DNA of 51,709 bases from an uncultured bacterium (GCA_949840775.1 CATKXO010000019.1:1-51709), one strand, 5' to 3'; positions 9,713-16,296 are shown, counted from the first letter of the stretch. Notes: generated by a model not told the origin, from the sequence alone. Made by a program: numbers and translations.

Positions 9713-9733
9713 ATTGACAAGGAGGTGTGAGTC

Positions 9734-9964
9734 ATGGAAACGGCAAAGGTATTTGAAAATGGACGCAGTCAAGCGGTACGGCTGCCTAAGAAATATCGCT
9801 TCAATGTGGACGAGGTGGTGGTGCAGCAGTTGGGGGACGCAATTCTCCTGGTTCCCAAGGAATCCCTGTGGCAGACCTTTCTGGACGGATTGGACAGCTT
9901 TACCGGCGATATTTTCGAGAATGGGCGGGACCAGGGGGTTCAGAAGGAGAGGGAACCGCTGTGA
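9734..9964 (+). CDS. vapB: VapB-type antitoxin, AbrB/SpoVT-like
   Basis: A 76-residue antitoxin of the swapped-hairpin AbrB/VagC type. The N-terminal 45 residues show the usual pattern (AKVFENGRSQAVRLPKKYRF, then a beta-rich stretch with LVPK), which binds DNA; the C-terminal 30 residues are the toxin-binding tail. AAGGAGGTG lies just upstream of the ATG. The stop overlaps the vapC start by four bases (GTGA). It should neutralise VapC and repress the shared promoter, whose -10 area carries an A/T dyad. Identification rests on motif pattern and on its partner. Confidence 0.88.
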   Translation: METAKVFENGRSQAVRLPKKYRFNVDEVVVQQLGDAILLVPKESLWQTFLDGLDSFTGDIFENGRDQGVQKEREPL

Positions 9965-10362
9965 CCTACATGCTGGACACGAATATCTGCATTTACGCCA
10001 TGAAGAAAAAGCCGGAACAGGTGCTGAAAAGGCTGAAAGAGGCGCTGCACAGCGGGATTTGTATCTCGTCAATCACACTTGCCGAGTTGGAGTATGGGAT
10101 GAAGCACAGCTCAAATCCAGAGAAGAACGCCCAGGCGCTGCTTCGGTTTTTGGTTCCGTTCAGTATTCTGCCTTTTGAACCGGCTGCCGCAACAGAGTAC
10201 GGAGAGATCAGAGCTTATTTGCAGCGGCAGGGTACGCCCATCGGACCGCTGGATATGCTGATTGCCGGGCACGCCAGGGCAGAGGGGCTTGTCCTTGTGA
10301 CGAACAATGGGAAGGAATTTGAACGGGTGCCCGGTCTGGTCATTGAAAACTGGGCGGAATAG
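9961..10362 (+). CDS. vapC: VapC-type PIN-domain toxin
   Basis: A 133-residue PIN-domain ribonuclease toxin; VapC proteins usually cut tRNA or rRNA with Mg2+. Likely active-site acids are D6 (in MLDTNICIYAM), E42 in the TLAELEYG helix, and D98 in PIGPLDMLIAGHA; the fourth position falls at VTNNGKEF near residue 115, where N stands where many families have D or N. The GTG start at 9961 overlaps the vapB stop and gives the canonical TYMLDTN beginning; an ATG at 9970 is an alternative. The gene is followed by a terminator and by two type I toxin-like modules, making a small toxin-antitoxin cluster. Confidence 0.9.
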   Translation: MTYMLDTNICIYAMKKKPEQVLKRLKEALHSGICISSITLAELEYGMKHSSNPEKNAQALLRFLVPFSILPFEPAAATEYGEIRAYLQRQGTPIGPLDMLIAGHARAEGLVLVTNNGKEFERVPGLVIENWAE

Positions 10363-10363
10363 C

Positions 10364-10396
10364 AGCAGCGGGCCGGGAAACCGGCCCGCTGTTTTG
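10364..10396 (+). terminator. Intrinsic terminator of vapBC
   Basis: CAGCGGGCCGG-GAAA-CCGGCCCGCTG followed by TTTT, a near copy of the terminator at 9638-9672. Confidence 0.85.
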
Positions 10397-10410
10397 CTTT
10401 CCATAAACGC

Positions 10411-10439
10411 TTGAATAATTTGCAGCAGTATGCTATTCT
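10411..10439 (+). promoter_or_regulatory. Promoter of toxin mRNA, module 1
   Basis: TTGAAT (10411-10416) and TATTCT (10434-10439), 17-base spacer; conserved in module 2. Confidence 0.7.
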
Positions 10440-10545
10440 GAGAACAGGAAAGAATTATCTTTCAGCGCTGCCAAGCAACAGCGGTCAGCCCTCATGACAG
10501 AGGGCAGCTCCTTGCCCTCTGATCTTCGGAAAGGGGGGCTGCCTG

Positions 10546-10626
10546 ATGAGTACATCCGAAGTGTTGCAGCTTTGTTTGGTCATCATTGGCATTTGCAGCC
10601 TGTTTATTCAGGGCAAAAAGAAGTGA
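10546..10626 (+). CDS. Small hydrophobic type I toxin-like peptide, copy 1
   Basis: A 26-residue peptide (MSTSEVLQLC, then LVIIGICSLFIQGKKK) with one short membrane-spanning stretch and a basic KKK tail, the build of small holin-like type I toxins in Firmicutes. A strong ribosome site (AAAGGGGGG, 10530-10538) is followed by the ATG at 10546. The leader GGCAGC (10503-10508) can pair with GCTGCC (10538-10543), hiding that ribosome site. A minus-strand RNA driven by a consensus promoter overlaps the 3' end of the mRNA. A second, diverged copy lies 394 bases downstream with the same layout. Toxicity is inferred from architecture only. Confidence 0.75.
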   Translation: MSTSEVLQLCLVIIGICSLFIQGKKK

Positions 10627-10704
10627 CCGCCGGCACCCTGACAAGTACGGCGATCACTTTCGTCAACTTTAAGGGCTGACCGTGTCTTGGCAGCGCCCTT
10701 TCTA
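10615..10704 (-). ncRNA. Predicted antisense antitoxin RNA, module 1
   Basis: About 90 nucleotides, starting near 10704 below a consensus promoter and ending at a hairpin (AGTGATCGCCG...CGGCGGTCACTT) whose T-run is the complement of the toxin's lysine codons. It is fully complementary to the 3' part of the toxin mRNA, including the arm (10673-10695) that otherwise pairs with the mRNA leader. Confidence 0.7.
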
Positions 10705-10710
10705 TGCCCT

Positions 10711-10739
10711 ATTATAGCCGCTTCTTGGTCCATTGTCAA
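10711..10739 (-). promoter_or_regulatory. Antisense RNA promoter, module 1
   Basis: On the minus strand TTGACA (10734-10739) and TATAAT (10711-10716) with a 17-base spacer: both hexamers are perfect consensus. Confidence 0.85.
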
Positions 10740-10802
10740 CATCCGTTTCATGGATATAGGCAGCTCGGGAAACCGGCCCGCTGTTTTGCTGTACATAAAC
10801 GC

Positions 10803-10831
10803 TTGAATAATCTGCTGCAATATGCTATTCT
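10803..10831 (+). promoter_or_regulatory. Promoter of toxin mRNA, module 2
   Basis: TTGAAT (10803-10808) and TATTCT (10826-10831), 17-base spacer, identical hexamers to module 1. Confidence 0.7.
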
Positions 10832-10939
10832 GAAAACAGGAAAGAATCATCTTTCAGCGCTGCCAGCTACGGCATGCGGTTGGCCCCTTTAACAGGGGGC
10901 AGCTTCTGCCTCCTGTTCTTATGAAAGGAGGCCTGCCCT

Positions 10940-11026
10940 ATGGTGACTTACTCTGATATGTTTACATACAGTCTTGTTATCATCGGCATTATCGGTCTGT
11001 TTATTGCGGCCAATAAAAAGAAGTAA
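10940..11026 (+). CDS. Small hydrophobic type I toxin-like peptide, copy 2
   Basis: A 28-residue peptide (MVTYSDMFTYS, then LVIIGIIGLFIAANKKK) matching the pattern of 'putative holin-like toxin' peptides of Firmicutes: polar N-terminus, about 15 hydrophobic residues, then lysines. AAAGGAGG at 10924-10931 is an excellent ribosome site, and GCCTCC at 10908-10913 can pair exactly with GGAGGC at 10927-10932 to hide it. LVIIGI, LFI and the KKK tail are shared with copy 1. An antisense RNA is predicted over its 3' end. The two copies differ enough that the paired arms covary, suggesting each module has its own antitoxin. Confidence 0.8.
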   Translation: MVTYSDMFTYSLVIIGIIGLFIAANKKK

Positions 11027-11105
11027 CCGCCCGGCCAACCAAACCAGCGGTTACTCTTTGAGATAACTTCTGGGGGCCAACCGTATACCGGCAGCGCCCT
11101 TTCTA
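11013..11105 (-). ncRNA. Predicted antisense antitoxin RNA, module 2
   Basis: About 92 nucleotides starting near 11105 and ending at the hairpin TAACCGC...GCGGTTA followed on the minus strand by CTTCTTTTTATT, which lies over the toxin's last codons. Same organisation as the antisense RNA of module 1. Confidence 0.7.
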
Positions 11106-11111
11106 TGTTTT

Positions 11112-11140
11112 ATTATAGCCGTTCCTTATTCCGGTGTCAA
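11112..11140 (-). promoter_or_regulatory. Antisense RNA promoter, module 2
   Basis: Minus-strand TTGACA (11135-11140) and TATAAT (11112-11117) with a 17-base spacer, both perfect consensus. Confidence 0.85.
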
Positions 11141-11214
11141 CATCCTTTTTCCAGACGGCGGGAGCGTCCGCTATAAAACCAACCAAAACCCCACCATTTC
11201 AAACAGGATGCCCC

Positions 11215-11243
11215 TTGTTTTTTCCACCGGCCTGACATATAAT
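11215..11243 (+). promoter_or_regulatory. Promoter of split transketolase genes
   Basis: TTGTTT (11215-11220) and TATAAT (11238-11243), 17-base spacer, about 48 bases before the first transketolase start. Confidence 0.7.
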
Positions 11244-11290
11244 GAAGGACAGCAAAACCGACGAAAATTTTCAGACAGAAGGAGAGCATT

Positions 11291-12136
11291 ATGACAGCCA
11301 GTGAGAAAAAGCAGCTGATGGCCACGGCCTGCAAGGTGCGCATGGGCGTCATTGAGGGCACCCACGGCGCCAAGGCCGGCCACCCCGGCGGCAGCCTGTC
11401 CGCCGCCGACATCTTTACCTACCTCTATTTCAAAGAGATGAACGTCGATCCCAAGGACCCCAAGGGGGAGGACCGGGACCGCTTTGTCCTGTCCAAGGGC
11501 CACACCGCGCCGGGGCTGTACGCCGCCCTGGCCAACCGGGGTTTCTTCCCCGTGGACGACCTGCCCACCCTGCGGCACATTGACAGCTATCTCCAGGGCC
11601 ACCCCAACATGAACACCGTCCCCGGTGTGGACATGTCCACCGGTTCTCTGGGCCAGGGCATCTCCGTGGCCGCGGGCATGGCCCTGGCCGCCAAGCACCA
11701 GGGGAAGAGCTGCCGGGTGTATGCCCTGCTGGGAGACGGCGAGATTCAGGAGGGCCAGGTGTGGGAGGCCTTTATGCTGGCCCACCACTACAAGCTGGAC
11801 AACCTGTGCGCCGTCATCGACAATAACGGGCTCCAGATCGACGGCCCGGTGGACCAGGTCATGAGCCCCTACCCCATCCCGGAGAAGCTGCGGGCCTTCG
11901 GCTGGAACGTGGTGGAGATCGACGGCCACGACTTCGACCAGATTGAGGGGGCCTTTGCCCAGGCCCGGGAGAACAAGGGCGCTCCCACCGCTATTGTGAT
12001 GAAGACCACCAAGGGCAAGGGGGTCAGCTACATGGAGAACCAGGCGGGCTGGCATGGCAAGGCCCCCAACGACGAGGAGTATGAGAAGGCCATGGCTGAG
12101 CTGCGGGCCCAGCTGGCGGAAGTGGAGGGGATGTAA
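11291..12136 (+). CDS. Transketolase, N-terminal (TPP-binding) subunit
   Basis: The 281-residue thiamine-diphosphate-binding half of a two-gene transketolase, which moves two-carbon units between sugar phosphates in the non-oxidative pentose phosphate pathway. The TPP/Mg motif begins GDGEIQEGQVWEA near residue 149 and ends with VIDNNGLQ near residue 177; GHTAPGLYAAL and STGSLGQGISVA flank the cofactor site. AAGGAGA lies upstream of the ATG. The C-terminal half follows two bases after the stop. Many Firmicutes have this split form; full-length enzymes are about 650 residues, and 281+314 fits. Confidence 0.93.
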   Translation: MTASEKKQLMATACKVRMGVIEGTHGAKAGHPGGSLSAADIFTYLYFKEMNVDPKDPKGEDRDRFVLSKGHTAPGLYAALANRGFFPVDDLPTLRHIDSYLQGHPNMNTVPGVDMSTGSLGQGISVAAGMALAAKHQGKSCRVYALLGDGEIQEGQVWEAFMLAHHYKLDNLCAVIDNNGLQIDGPVDQVMSPYPIPEKLRAFGWNVVEIDGHDFDQIEGAFAQARENKGAPTAIVMKTTKGKGVSYMENQAGWHGKAPNDEEYEKAMAELRAQLAEVEGM

Positions 12137-12137
12137 G

Positions 12138-13082
12138 ATGGCAGACGTGAAAAAGATTGCCACCCGGGACAGCTACGGCGCGGCACTGGCCGAGCTGGGC
12201 AGGGAGCACGACGACCTGATTGTCTTCGACGCAGACCTGGCCGGGGCCACCAAGACGGGCACCTTCAAGAAAGCGTTTCCGGAGCGCCACTACAACTGCG
12301 GTATCGCGGAGGGCAATATGATTGCCGTGGCCGCCGGGGCGGCCGCCATGGGGCTGGTCCCCTTCGCCTCCTCCTTTGCCATGTTTGCAGCCGGGCGGGC
12401 CTTTGAGCAGGTGCGCAACTCCATCGGCTACCCCCACCTGAACGTGAAAATCGGCGCCACCCACGGGGGCATCTCCGTGGGCGAGGACGGGGCCTCCCAC
12501 CAGTGCTGCGAGGATTTTGCTTTGATGCGCTCCATCCCCGGCATGGTGGTCATGTCCCCCGCCGACGACGTGGAGGCCAGGGCCGCCGTCAAGGCCGCTT
12601 ACGAGTACCAGGGCCCCGTCTACCTGCGCTTTGGCCGGCTGGCGGTGCCCGTCTTCCACGACGAGGCCAATTTCAAGTTTGAAATCGGCAGGGGCGAGGT
12701 CCTCCAGGAGGGGTCTGACGTGGCCATTGTCGCCAACGGCCTGTTGGTCAACGAGGCCATTGAGGCGGGCAAGGCCCTGAAGGAGGCGGGGGTCTCCGCC
12801 CGGGTCATCAACCTGTGCACCATCAAGCCCCTGGACGAGGAGCTGGTGCTGAAAGCTGCCAAGGAGTGCGGCAAGGTCATTACCTGCGAGGAGCACTCTG
12901 TCATCGGCGGCCTGGGCGAGGCGGTGTGCGCCCTGCTCAGCGAGAAGTGCCCCACTCCGGTGCGGCGCATCGGCGTCAACGACGAGTTCGGCCACTCCGG
13001 ACCCGCCGCCGCCCTGCTCAAGCAGTTCGGCCTGTCCGCGGAGCACATCGTGGAGGTTGCCAAGAACTTCTGCGGGAAATGA
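12138..13082 (+). CDS. Transketolase, C-terminal subunit
   Basis: The 314-residue pyrimidine-binding plus C-terminal half of split transketolase. It holds the conserved glutamate motif FDADLAGATKTGTF...NCGIAEGNMI (about residues 30-65), the GISVGEDGASHQ loop near residue 110, and a C-terminal Rossmann-like domain with LCTIKPLD and GGLGEAV. The start is the ATG at 12138; GAGGGG lies just upstream within the end of the previous gene. Both subunits are needed to form the active site at the dimer interface. The operon ends at a strong terminator. Confidence 0.93.
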   Translation: MADVKKIATRDSYGAALAELGREHDDLIVFDADLAGATKTGTFKKAFPERHYNCGIAEGNMIAVAAGAAAMGLVPFASSFAMFAAGRAFEQVRNSIGYPHLNVKIGATHGGISVGEDGASHQCCEDFALMRSIPGMVVMSPADDVEARAAVKAAYEYQGPVYLRFGRLAVPVFHDEANFKFEIGRGEVLQEGSDVAIVANGLLVNEAIEAGKALKEAGVSARVINLCTIKPLDEELVLKAAKECGKVITCEEHSVIGGLGEAVCALLSEKCPTPVRRIGVNDEFGHSGPAAALLKQFGLSAEHIVEVAKNFCGK

Positions 13083-13156
13083 TAAAGAAAGGCTCCTGTT
13101 GATTTTCACCAGGAAGTGTGGCATAATTAAATTTACCAGACCTCCGGGTGTGGTAT

Positions 13157-13205
13157 ATGAGGCAGTCTGCGGCTTTGGCAATAGGGGCAGGCTGTCTCAT
13201 TTTTC
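13157..13205 (+). terminator. Intrinsic terminator of transketolase operon
   Basis: ATGAGGCAGTCTGC (13157-13170) pairs with GCAGGCTGTCTCAT (13187-13200), then TTTTT. Its T-run overlaps the end of the convergent small gene. Confidence 0.8.
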
Positions 13206-13373
13206 ACCGATTTCTTCATCAACCTTCGTCCTGAACCACTCTGTTCTACCGATTCCTTTTTCCTTCAAAATTTGATCCAGCTTTTCAGCTTTATTGCGGT
13301 CTAGGAAAAAAACAATCTGCTTCTTAATCTGACGGCGGTTTCTGAAATATTCGGTCCTTTTATCATCAGCCAC
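13197..13373 (-). CDS. Small ribbon-helix-helix-like regulator
   Basis: A 58-residue protein whose C-terminal 43 residues fit a ribbon-helix-helix DNA-binding fold: a strand (KKQIVFFLD), helix A (KAEKLDQILKEKG) and helix B (GRTEWFRTKVDEEI), as in CopG/Arc proteins. The GTG at 13373 has GGAGGT six bases upstream; an earlier GTG would start within the operator. The promoter carries two copies of the palindrome TGACTAGTCA, so it probably represses itself. No toxin or plasmid partner is adjacent; the neighbours are transketolase and spoVFB. Other targets, if any, are unknown. Confidence 0.72.
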   Translation of the reverse strand: MADDKRTEYFRNRRQIKKQIVFFLDRNKAEKLDQILKEKGIGRTEWFRTKVDEEIGEK

Positions 13374-13389
13374 ATACCCACCTCCCGTG

Positions 13390-13431
13390 TGACTAGTCAC
13401 TATTATAGAGCGTGACTAGTCAATTTGTCAA
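13390..13431 (-). promoter_or_regulatory. Promoter with twin palindromic operators
   Basis: Minus-strand TTGACA (13426-13431) and TATAAT (13402-13407), 18-base spacer. TGACTAGTCA occurs at 13390-13399 and 13413-13422, 23 bases apart centre to centre, one in the spacer and one just past the -10. This is a typical autoregulatory layout. Confidence 0.8.
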
Positions 13432-13440
13432 GAGCTTTTG

Positions 13441-13478
13441 GAAAAAATTTGGCTCCCTCATTGAGGGAGCCGTTTTTT
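13441..13478 (-). terminator. Bidirectional terminator after spoVFB
   Basis: GGCTCCCTC-ATT-GAGGGAGCC (13451-13471) with T-runs on both strands; it abuts the spoVFB stop codon. Confidence 0.85.
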
Positions 13479-14056
13479 CATGCCCGCAATAAGATGGGCT
13501 GGAGCTGATACCCTTTCAGGGCGGCGGAGGCGGCGTCGGCCACCTGGGCAAAGTCGGCCACCAGGGAGGTGGGCTTTTTCTCAAAGTCGTCCTGCCCGAA
13601 GGGGACGAAGTAGATGTACTTCCGGGGGAGCAGCGCGCCGATGCTGGCAGCGGAGGTAGCCAGGCCGTCGTTGGTGGAGGGGGCGATGAGCAGGGGGCGG
13701 CAGTTGCGCAGGTGGGCCTTGGCCGCCATGGTGACGCTGGTGTCGGTGACCCCGGCGGCCAGCTTGCCCAGGGTGTTCCCAGTGCAGGGGCAGATGATGA
13801 GCAGGTCCAGCATCTTCTGGGGGCCGATGGGCTCCGCTCCCTTCACGCTGTCAATGACCCGGCAGTCGCAAATCCGTTCCATTTCCCGCATCAGGTCGTG
13901 GGCCCGGCCAAAGCGGGTGTCGGTGTCGGCCACCACCTCGGATACGATGGGCACCACCCGGGCAAACCGGGCCTTGACCTGCTCCAGGGCCTCCATGGCT
14001 TTTGCGTGGGTGCAGAAGGACCCGCATACCGCGAATCCTATGGTTTTGTCTTCCAA
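13478..14056 (-). CDS. spoVFB: Dipicolinate synthase subunit B
   Basis: Flavoprotein-like subunit of dipicolinate synthase, which converts dihydrodipicolinate to dipicolinic acid in the mother cell for loading into spores. Key signs: the GFAVCGSFCTHAK N-terminal strand-loop and LLIICPCTGNTLGKLAAGVTD, as in the flavoprotein/DpaB family. I place the start at the TTG at 14056, with AGGAAG six bases upstream and a length of 192 residues, close to known DpaB. The longer frame would run into a palindromic repeat (14085-14141) and is not believable. It follows spoVFA, separated by that repeat. Confidence 0.92.
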   Translation of the reverse strand: MEDKTIGFAVCGSFCTHAKAMEALEQVKARFARVVPIVSEVVADTDTRFGRAHDLMREMERICDCRVIDSVKGAEPIGPQKMLDLLIICPCTGNTLGKLAAGVTDTSVTMAAKAHLRNCRPLLIAPSTNDGLATSAASIGALLPRKYIYFVPFGQDDFEKKPTSLVADFAQVADAASAALKGYQLQPILLRA

Positions 14057-14084
14057 AGAAATCTTCCTTTCTATGATAAAACGG

Positions 14085-14141
14085 GTAGGGGCGGCCTTTG
14101 GCCGCCCGCGGTATCTTCGGGCGGCCAAAGGCCGCCCCTAC
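14085..14141. repeat. Dispersed palindromic repeat, family B, copy 1
   Basis: A 57-base near-perfect palindrome starting GTAGGGGCGGCC and ending GGCCGCCCCTAC, located inside the spoVFA-spoVFB operon. Related sequences are at 44598-44648, 46248-46270 (partial) and 48394-48476. Confidence 0.8.
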
Positions 14142-14147
14142 AGCGCA

Positions 14148-15023
14148 TTACATCCCAATTTCCCGCAGCATATTGTAGACGGTATCCCGGATGGCCGCGC
14201 CCGCCGTCACCGGGGCCACCTTTCCCGGCAGGGCCAGCGCCCAGATGACGGTGAGCCCCAGCTCGCCGGCGGCCCCCAGGTCCACCCCGCCCGGCTTGGA
14301 TGCCAGGTCCAGGATGAGGCAGTCGGACTTGATGTCCTCCAGCTCCTCCCGGCCCAGCACCTGGGCGGGGACGGTGTTGACGATCAGGTCGTAACCGCAC
14401 AGCCAGCCCTTCAGGTTGGCCAGATGCTCTCCGCCAAAGCCCATGGCCTGGGCCCAGGCCAGCTGGTCGTACTTCCGGGCGGCCACGCTTACCCTTGCCC
14501 CCAGGGCCTGGAAGCAGTGGGCAGTGAGCCGTCCCACCCGGCCAAAGCCGATGACCAGCACCTTGGCCCCGTGGATGGTGATGGGCAAATGCTCCATGGC
14601 CAGCTGGACGGCCCCCTCCGCCGTAGGAACGGCGTTGGCCACCGCCAGCTCCTCCCGGGCGAAGTAGTCATAAATAACCAGCCCCCGCTCCTTGGCCATG
14701 GCGTAGACGGACTGCTCCACCCGCCCGCCGCAGATGAACTGATGGGGGGCCAGCTGATCCAATATGGGGGCGAGGGGGTGCTCCAGCAGGGAGAGGGGGG
14801 CGTTGAGCAGCCCGTTCCCCGCAGTGACGGTGAGGGGGAGGATGACGCAGTCCGCCTTCTCTGCCCGGCGCATGGTGACCTCGGGGGTGAGGCCGGATAT
14901 GGACTCCTGGGGCTCCCCCAGGGCGTAGGTGTGGACGGTGTGGCCGTCTTCGGCCAGTAGCTGGGCCAGCTTTGCCTGCCGCAGGTCGCCGCCCACCACC
15001 CAAATGTTCAGTTCGTGCTTCAT
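14148..15023 (-). CDS. spoVFA: Dipicolinate synthase subunit A
   Basis: NAD(P)-dependent oxidoreductase-like subunit of dipicolinate synthase, expressed in the mother cell late in sporulation. It begins with a Rossmann-type strand (NIWVVGGDLRQAKLAQLL) and has a second nucleotide-binding segment KVLVIGFGRVGRLTA near residue 150. The length of 291 residues matches the family. The ATG at 15023 has GGAGGT seven bases upstream; a TTG two codons earlier is less well placed. A sigma-K-like promoter lies 49-77 bases upstream. With spoVFB downstream, the pair marks this organism as a spore former. Confidence 0.93.
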   Translation of the reverse strand: MKHELNIWVVGGDLRQAKLAQLLAEDGHTVHTYALGEPQESISGLTPEVTMRRAEKADCVILPLTVTAGNGLLNAPLSLLEHPLAPILDQLAPHQFICGGRVEQSVYAMAKERGLVIYDYFAREELAVANAVPTAEGAVQLAMEHLPITIHGAKVLVIGFGRVGRLTAHCFQALGARVSVAARKYDQLAWAQAMGFGGEHLANLKGWLCGYDLIVNTVPAQVLGREELEDIKSDCLILDLASKPGGVDLGAAGELGLTVIWALALPGKVAPVTAGAAIRDTVYNMLREIGM

Positions 15024-15071
15024 AAGCAATACCTCCAGAACCGCCGGCCGCAGGGCGGTGGGTTTCTAATT

Positions 15072-15100
15072 CATTGTATGGCTTGAGGCGGGCGGAGGTG
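15072..15100 (-). promoter_or_regulatory. Candidate sigma-K promoter of spoVF
   Basis: Minus-strand CACC (15097-15100) and CATACAATG (15072-15080) with a 16-base spacer, matching sigma-K consensus (mACm, CATAnnnTA) except for the last base. Known biology puts spoVF under sigma-K. Confidence 0.55.
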
Positions 15101-15101
15101 A

Positions 15102-15135
15102 AAAAAGAGCGCCTGCCCCATTTGGGACAGGCGCT
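15102..15135 (-). terminator. Intrinsic terminator of bcd-etfBA
   Basis: Minus strand AGCGCCTGTCCC-AAAT-GGGGCAGGCGCT followed by CTTTTTT. Confidence 0.88.
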
Positions 15136-15156
15136 TGGATGTCTTTTTGGAATCCC

Positions 15157-16296
15157 TTACTTCGCTGCCTTCGCGGCCTTGATGGCCTCAATGAGCAGCG
15201 GGGTGACCTTAAACAGGTCGCCGCAGATGCCGTAGTCGGCGATCTCGAAGATGGGAGCGGTGTCGTTCTTGTTGACGGCGATGATGCACTCGGAGTCCTG
15301 CATACCGGCCTTGTGCTGGATGGCGCCGGAGATGCCCAGAGCCACGTAAATCTTGGGGTGGACGGTCTTGCCGGTCTGGCCCACCTGGTGGTCGGCGGAC
15401 AGCCAGCCAGAGTCGATGGTGGCGCGGGAGCCGCCCACGACGCCGCCAAGGACCTCAGCCAGCTCCTCAGCCAGCTTGATGCCGCCCTCCACGTCCTTGG
15501 AGATGCCGCGGCCCACGGAGACGACCACGTCGGCGCCGATCAGGTCCACCAGCTTCTTGGCGGCCTTGACGACCTCGACCACCTCGGTCTGCATGTCGGC
15601 CTCGGACAGCTCAAACGCGGGCTTGATGATCTGGCAGGCGTCGGCCTTGGCCTGATCGAAAGCGGCCTTCTTCATAACGCCGGGACGGACGGTGGCCATG
15701 GCGGGACGGAACCGGGGGCAGATGATGGAGGCCATCAGGTGGCCGCCGAAGGCGGGACGGGTCATCTTCAGGTCACGGGACACATCGTGCTTCTGGCCCA
15801 GCACCACGGCGCTGTTGGTGGCCTCGATGCGCTCGGGGGCCAGCGTGGAGTTCTCCTTCAGGAAGTCCTTGTAGATGCCCATGTCCACGTCCAGGTGGGT
15901 GCAGTCGGCGCACAGGCCGGTGTGCAGGCGGGCGGCGCAGCGGGGGCCCAGGTCGCGGCCGATGTTGGTGGCACCGATGAGCATGATCTCGGGCTTGTAC
16001 TCCTCGATCACGTCGCAGATGACCTTGGTGTAGCCGTCGGTGGTGTAGTTCTTCAGCAGGGGGTGGTCGCAGACGTACACGCCGTCGGCGCCGTAGCCGC
16101 CCAGCTCCTTGGCGATGCCCTCAATGCCGTCGCCCAGCAGGATGCCGTACAGCTTGGTGTCCAGCTCGTCGGCCAGCTTGCGGCCCTCGGAGATGAGCTC
16201 GAAGGAGGTGGGCATCATGCTGCCCTGGCGCTGCTCACAGAATACCCAGACTCCGCCCTTGAAGGCGGCAACGTCGGAACTATTAAAAGTAGACAT
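15157..16296 (-). CDS. etfA: Electron transfer flavoprotein alpha subunit
   Basis: FAD-carrying alpha subunit of the ETF that works with butyryl-CoA dehydrogenase, probably bifurcating electrons from NADH to crotonyl-CoA and ferredoxin. The C-terminal FAD domain has the signature LSADHQVGQTGKTVHPKIYVALG with SGAIQH, near residues 295-325. Length is 379 residues. It is the last gene of the minus-strand operon bcd-etfB-etfA and ends at a strong terminator. The N-terminal 40 residues are slightly extended relative to short ETF-alpha proteins, as in Clostridia. Bifurcation is family knowledge, not seen directly. Confidence 0.96.
   Translation of the reverse strand: MSTFNSSDVAAFKGGVWVFCEQRQGSMMPTSFELISEGRKLADELDTKLYGILLGDGIEGIAKELGGYGADGVYVCDHPLLKNYTTDGYTKVICDVIEEYKPEIMLIGATNIGRDLGPRCAARLHTGLCADCTHLDVDMGIYKDFLKENSTLAPERIEATNSAVVLGQKHDVSRDLKMTRPAFGGHLMASIICPRFRPAMATVRPGVMKKAAFDQAKADACQIIKPAFELSEADMQTEVVEVVKAAKKLVDLIGADVVVSVGRGISKDVEGGIKLAEELAEVLGGVVGGSRATIDSGWLSADHQVGQTGKTVHPKIYVALGISGAIQHKAGMQDSECIIAVNKNDTAPIFEIADYGICGDLFKVTPLLIEAIKAAKAAK

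Larger units (their letters stand above)
10364..10745. repeat. Tandem duplicated toxin module, copy 1
   Basis: About 380 bases re-appear diverged at 10760-11145. Shared parts in order: terminator hairpin with a TTTTGC tail, TTGAAT/TATTCT promoter, GAACAGGAAAGAAT-type leader, CAGCGCTGCC arm, small ORF ending in three lysine codons, hairpin, GGCAGCGCCCTTTCTATG arm and a consensus minus-strand promoter. Confidence 0.85.
10760..11145. repeat. Tandem duplicated toxin module, copy 2
   Basis: Diverged duplicate of 10364-10745. The left end begins inside the terminator hairpin (CGGGAAACCGGCCCGCTGTTTTGC), so the duplication junction is near 10760. Confidence 0.85.

Noticed and set aside
10494-10679. 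A 61-residue plus-strand frame across toxin module 1
   Set aside because: It starts in the leader hairpin and runs in another frame through the better-supported 26-residue peptide, which has the ribosome site and a homologous partner.
9683-11145. Prophage or integrated element around the toxin genes
   Set aside because: No integrase, attachment-site repeat, phage structural gene or tRNA was found; composition is slightly more AT-rich but the flanks are ordinary operons.
14057-14128. Longer N-terminus for SpoVFB starting at 14128
   Set aside because: The extension is translated palindromic repeat; the TTG at 14056 has a ribosome site and gives the family length.
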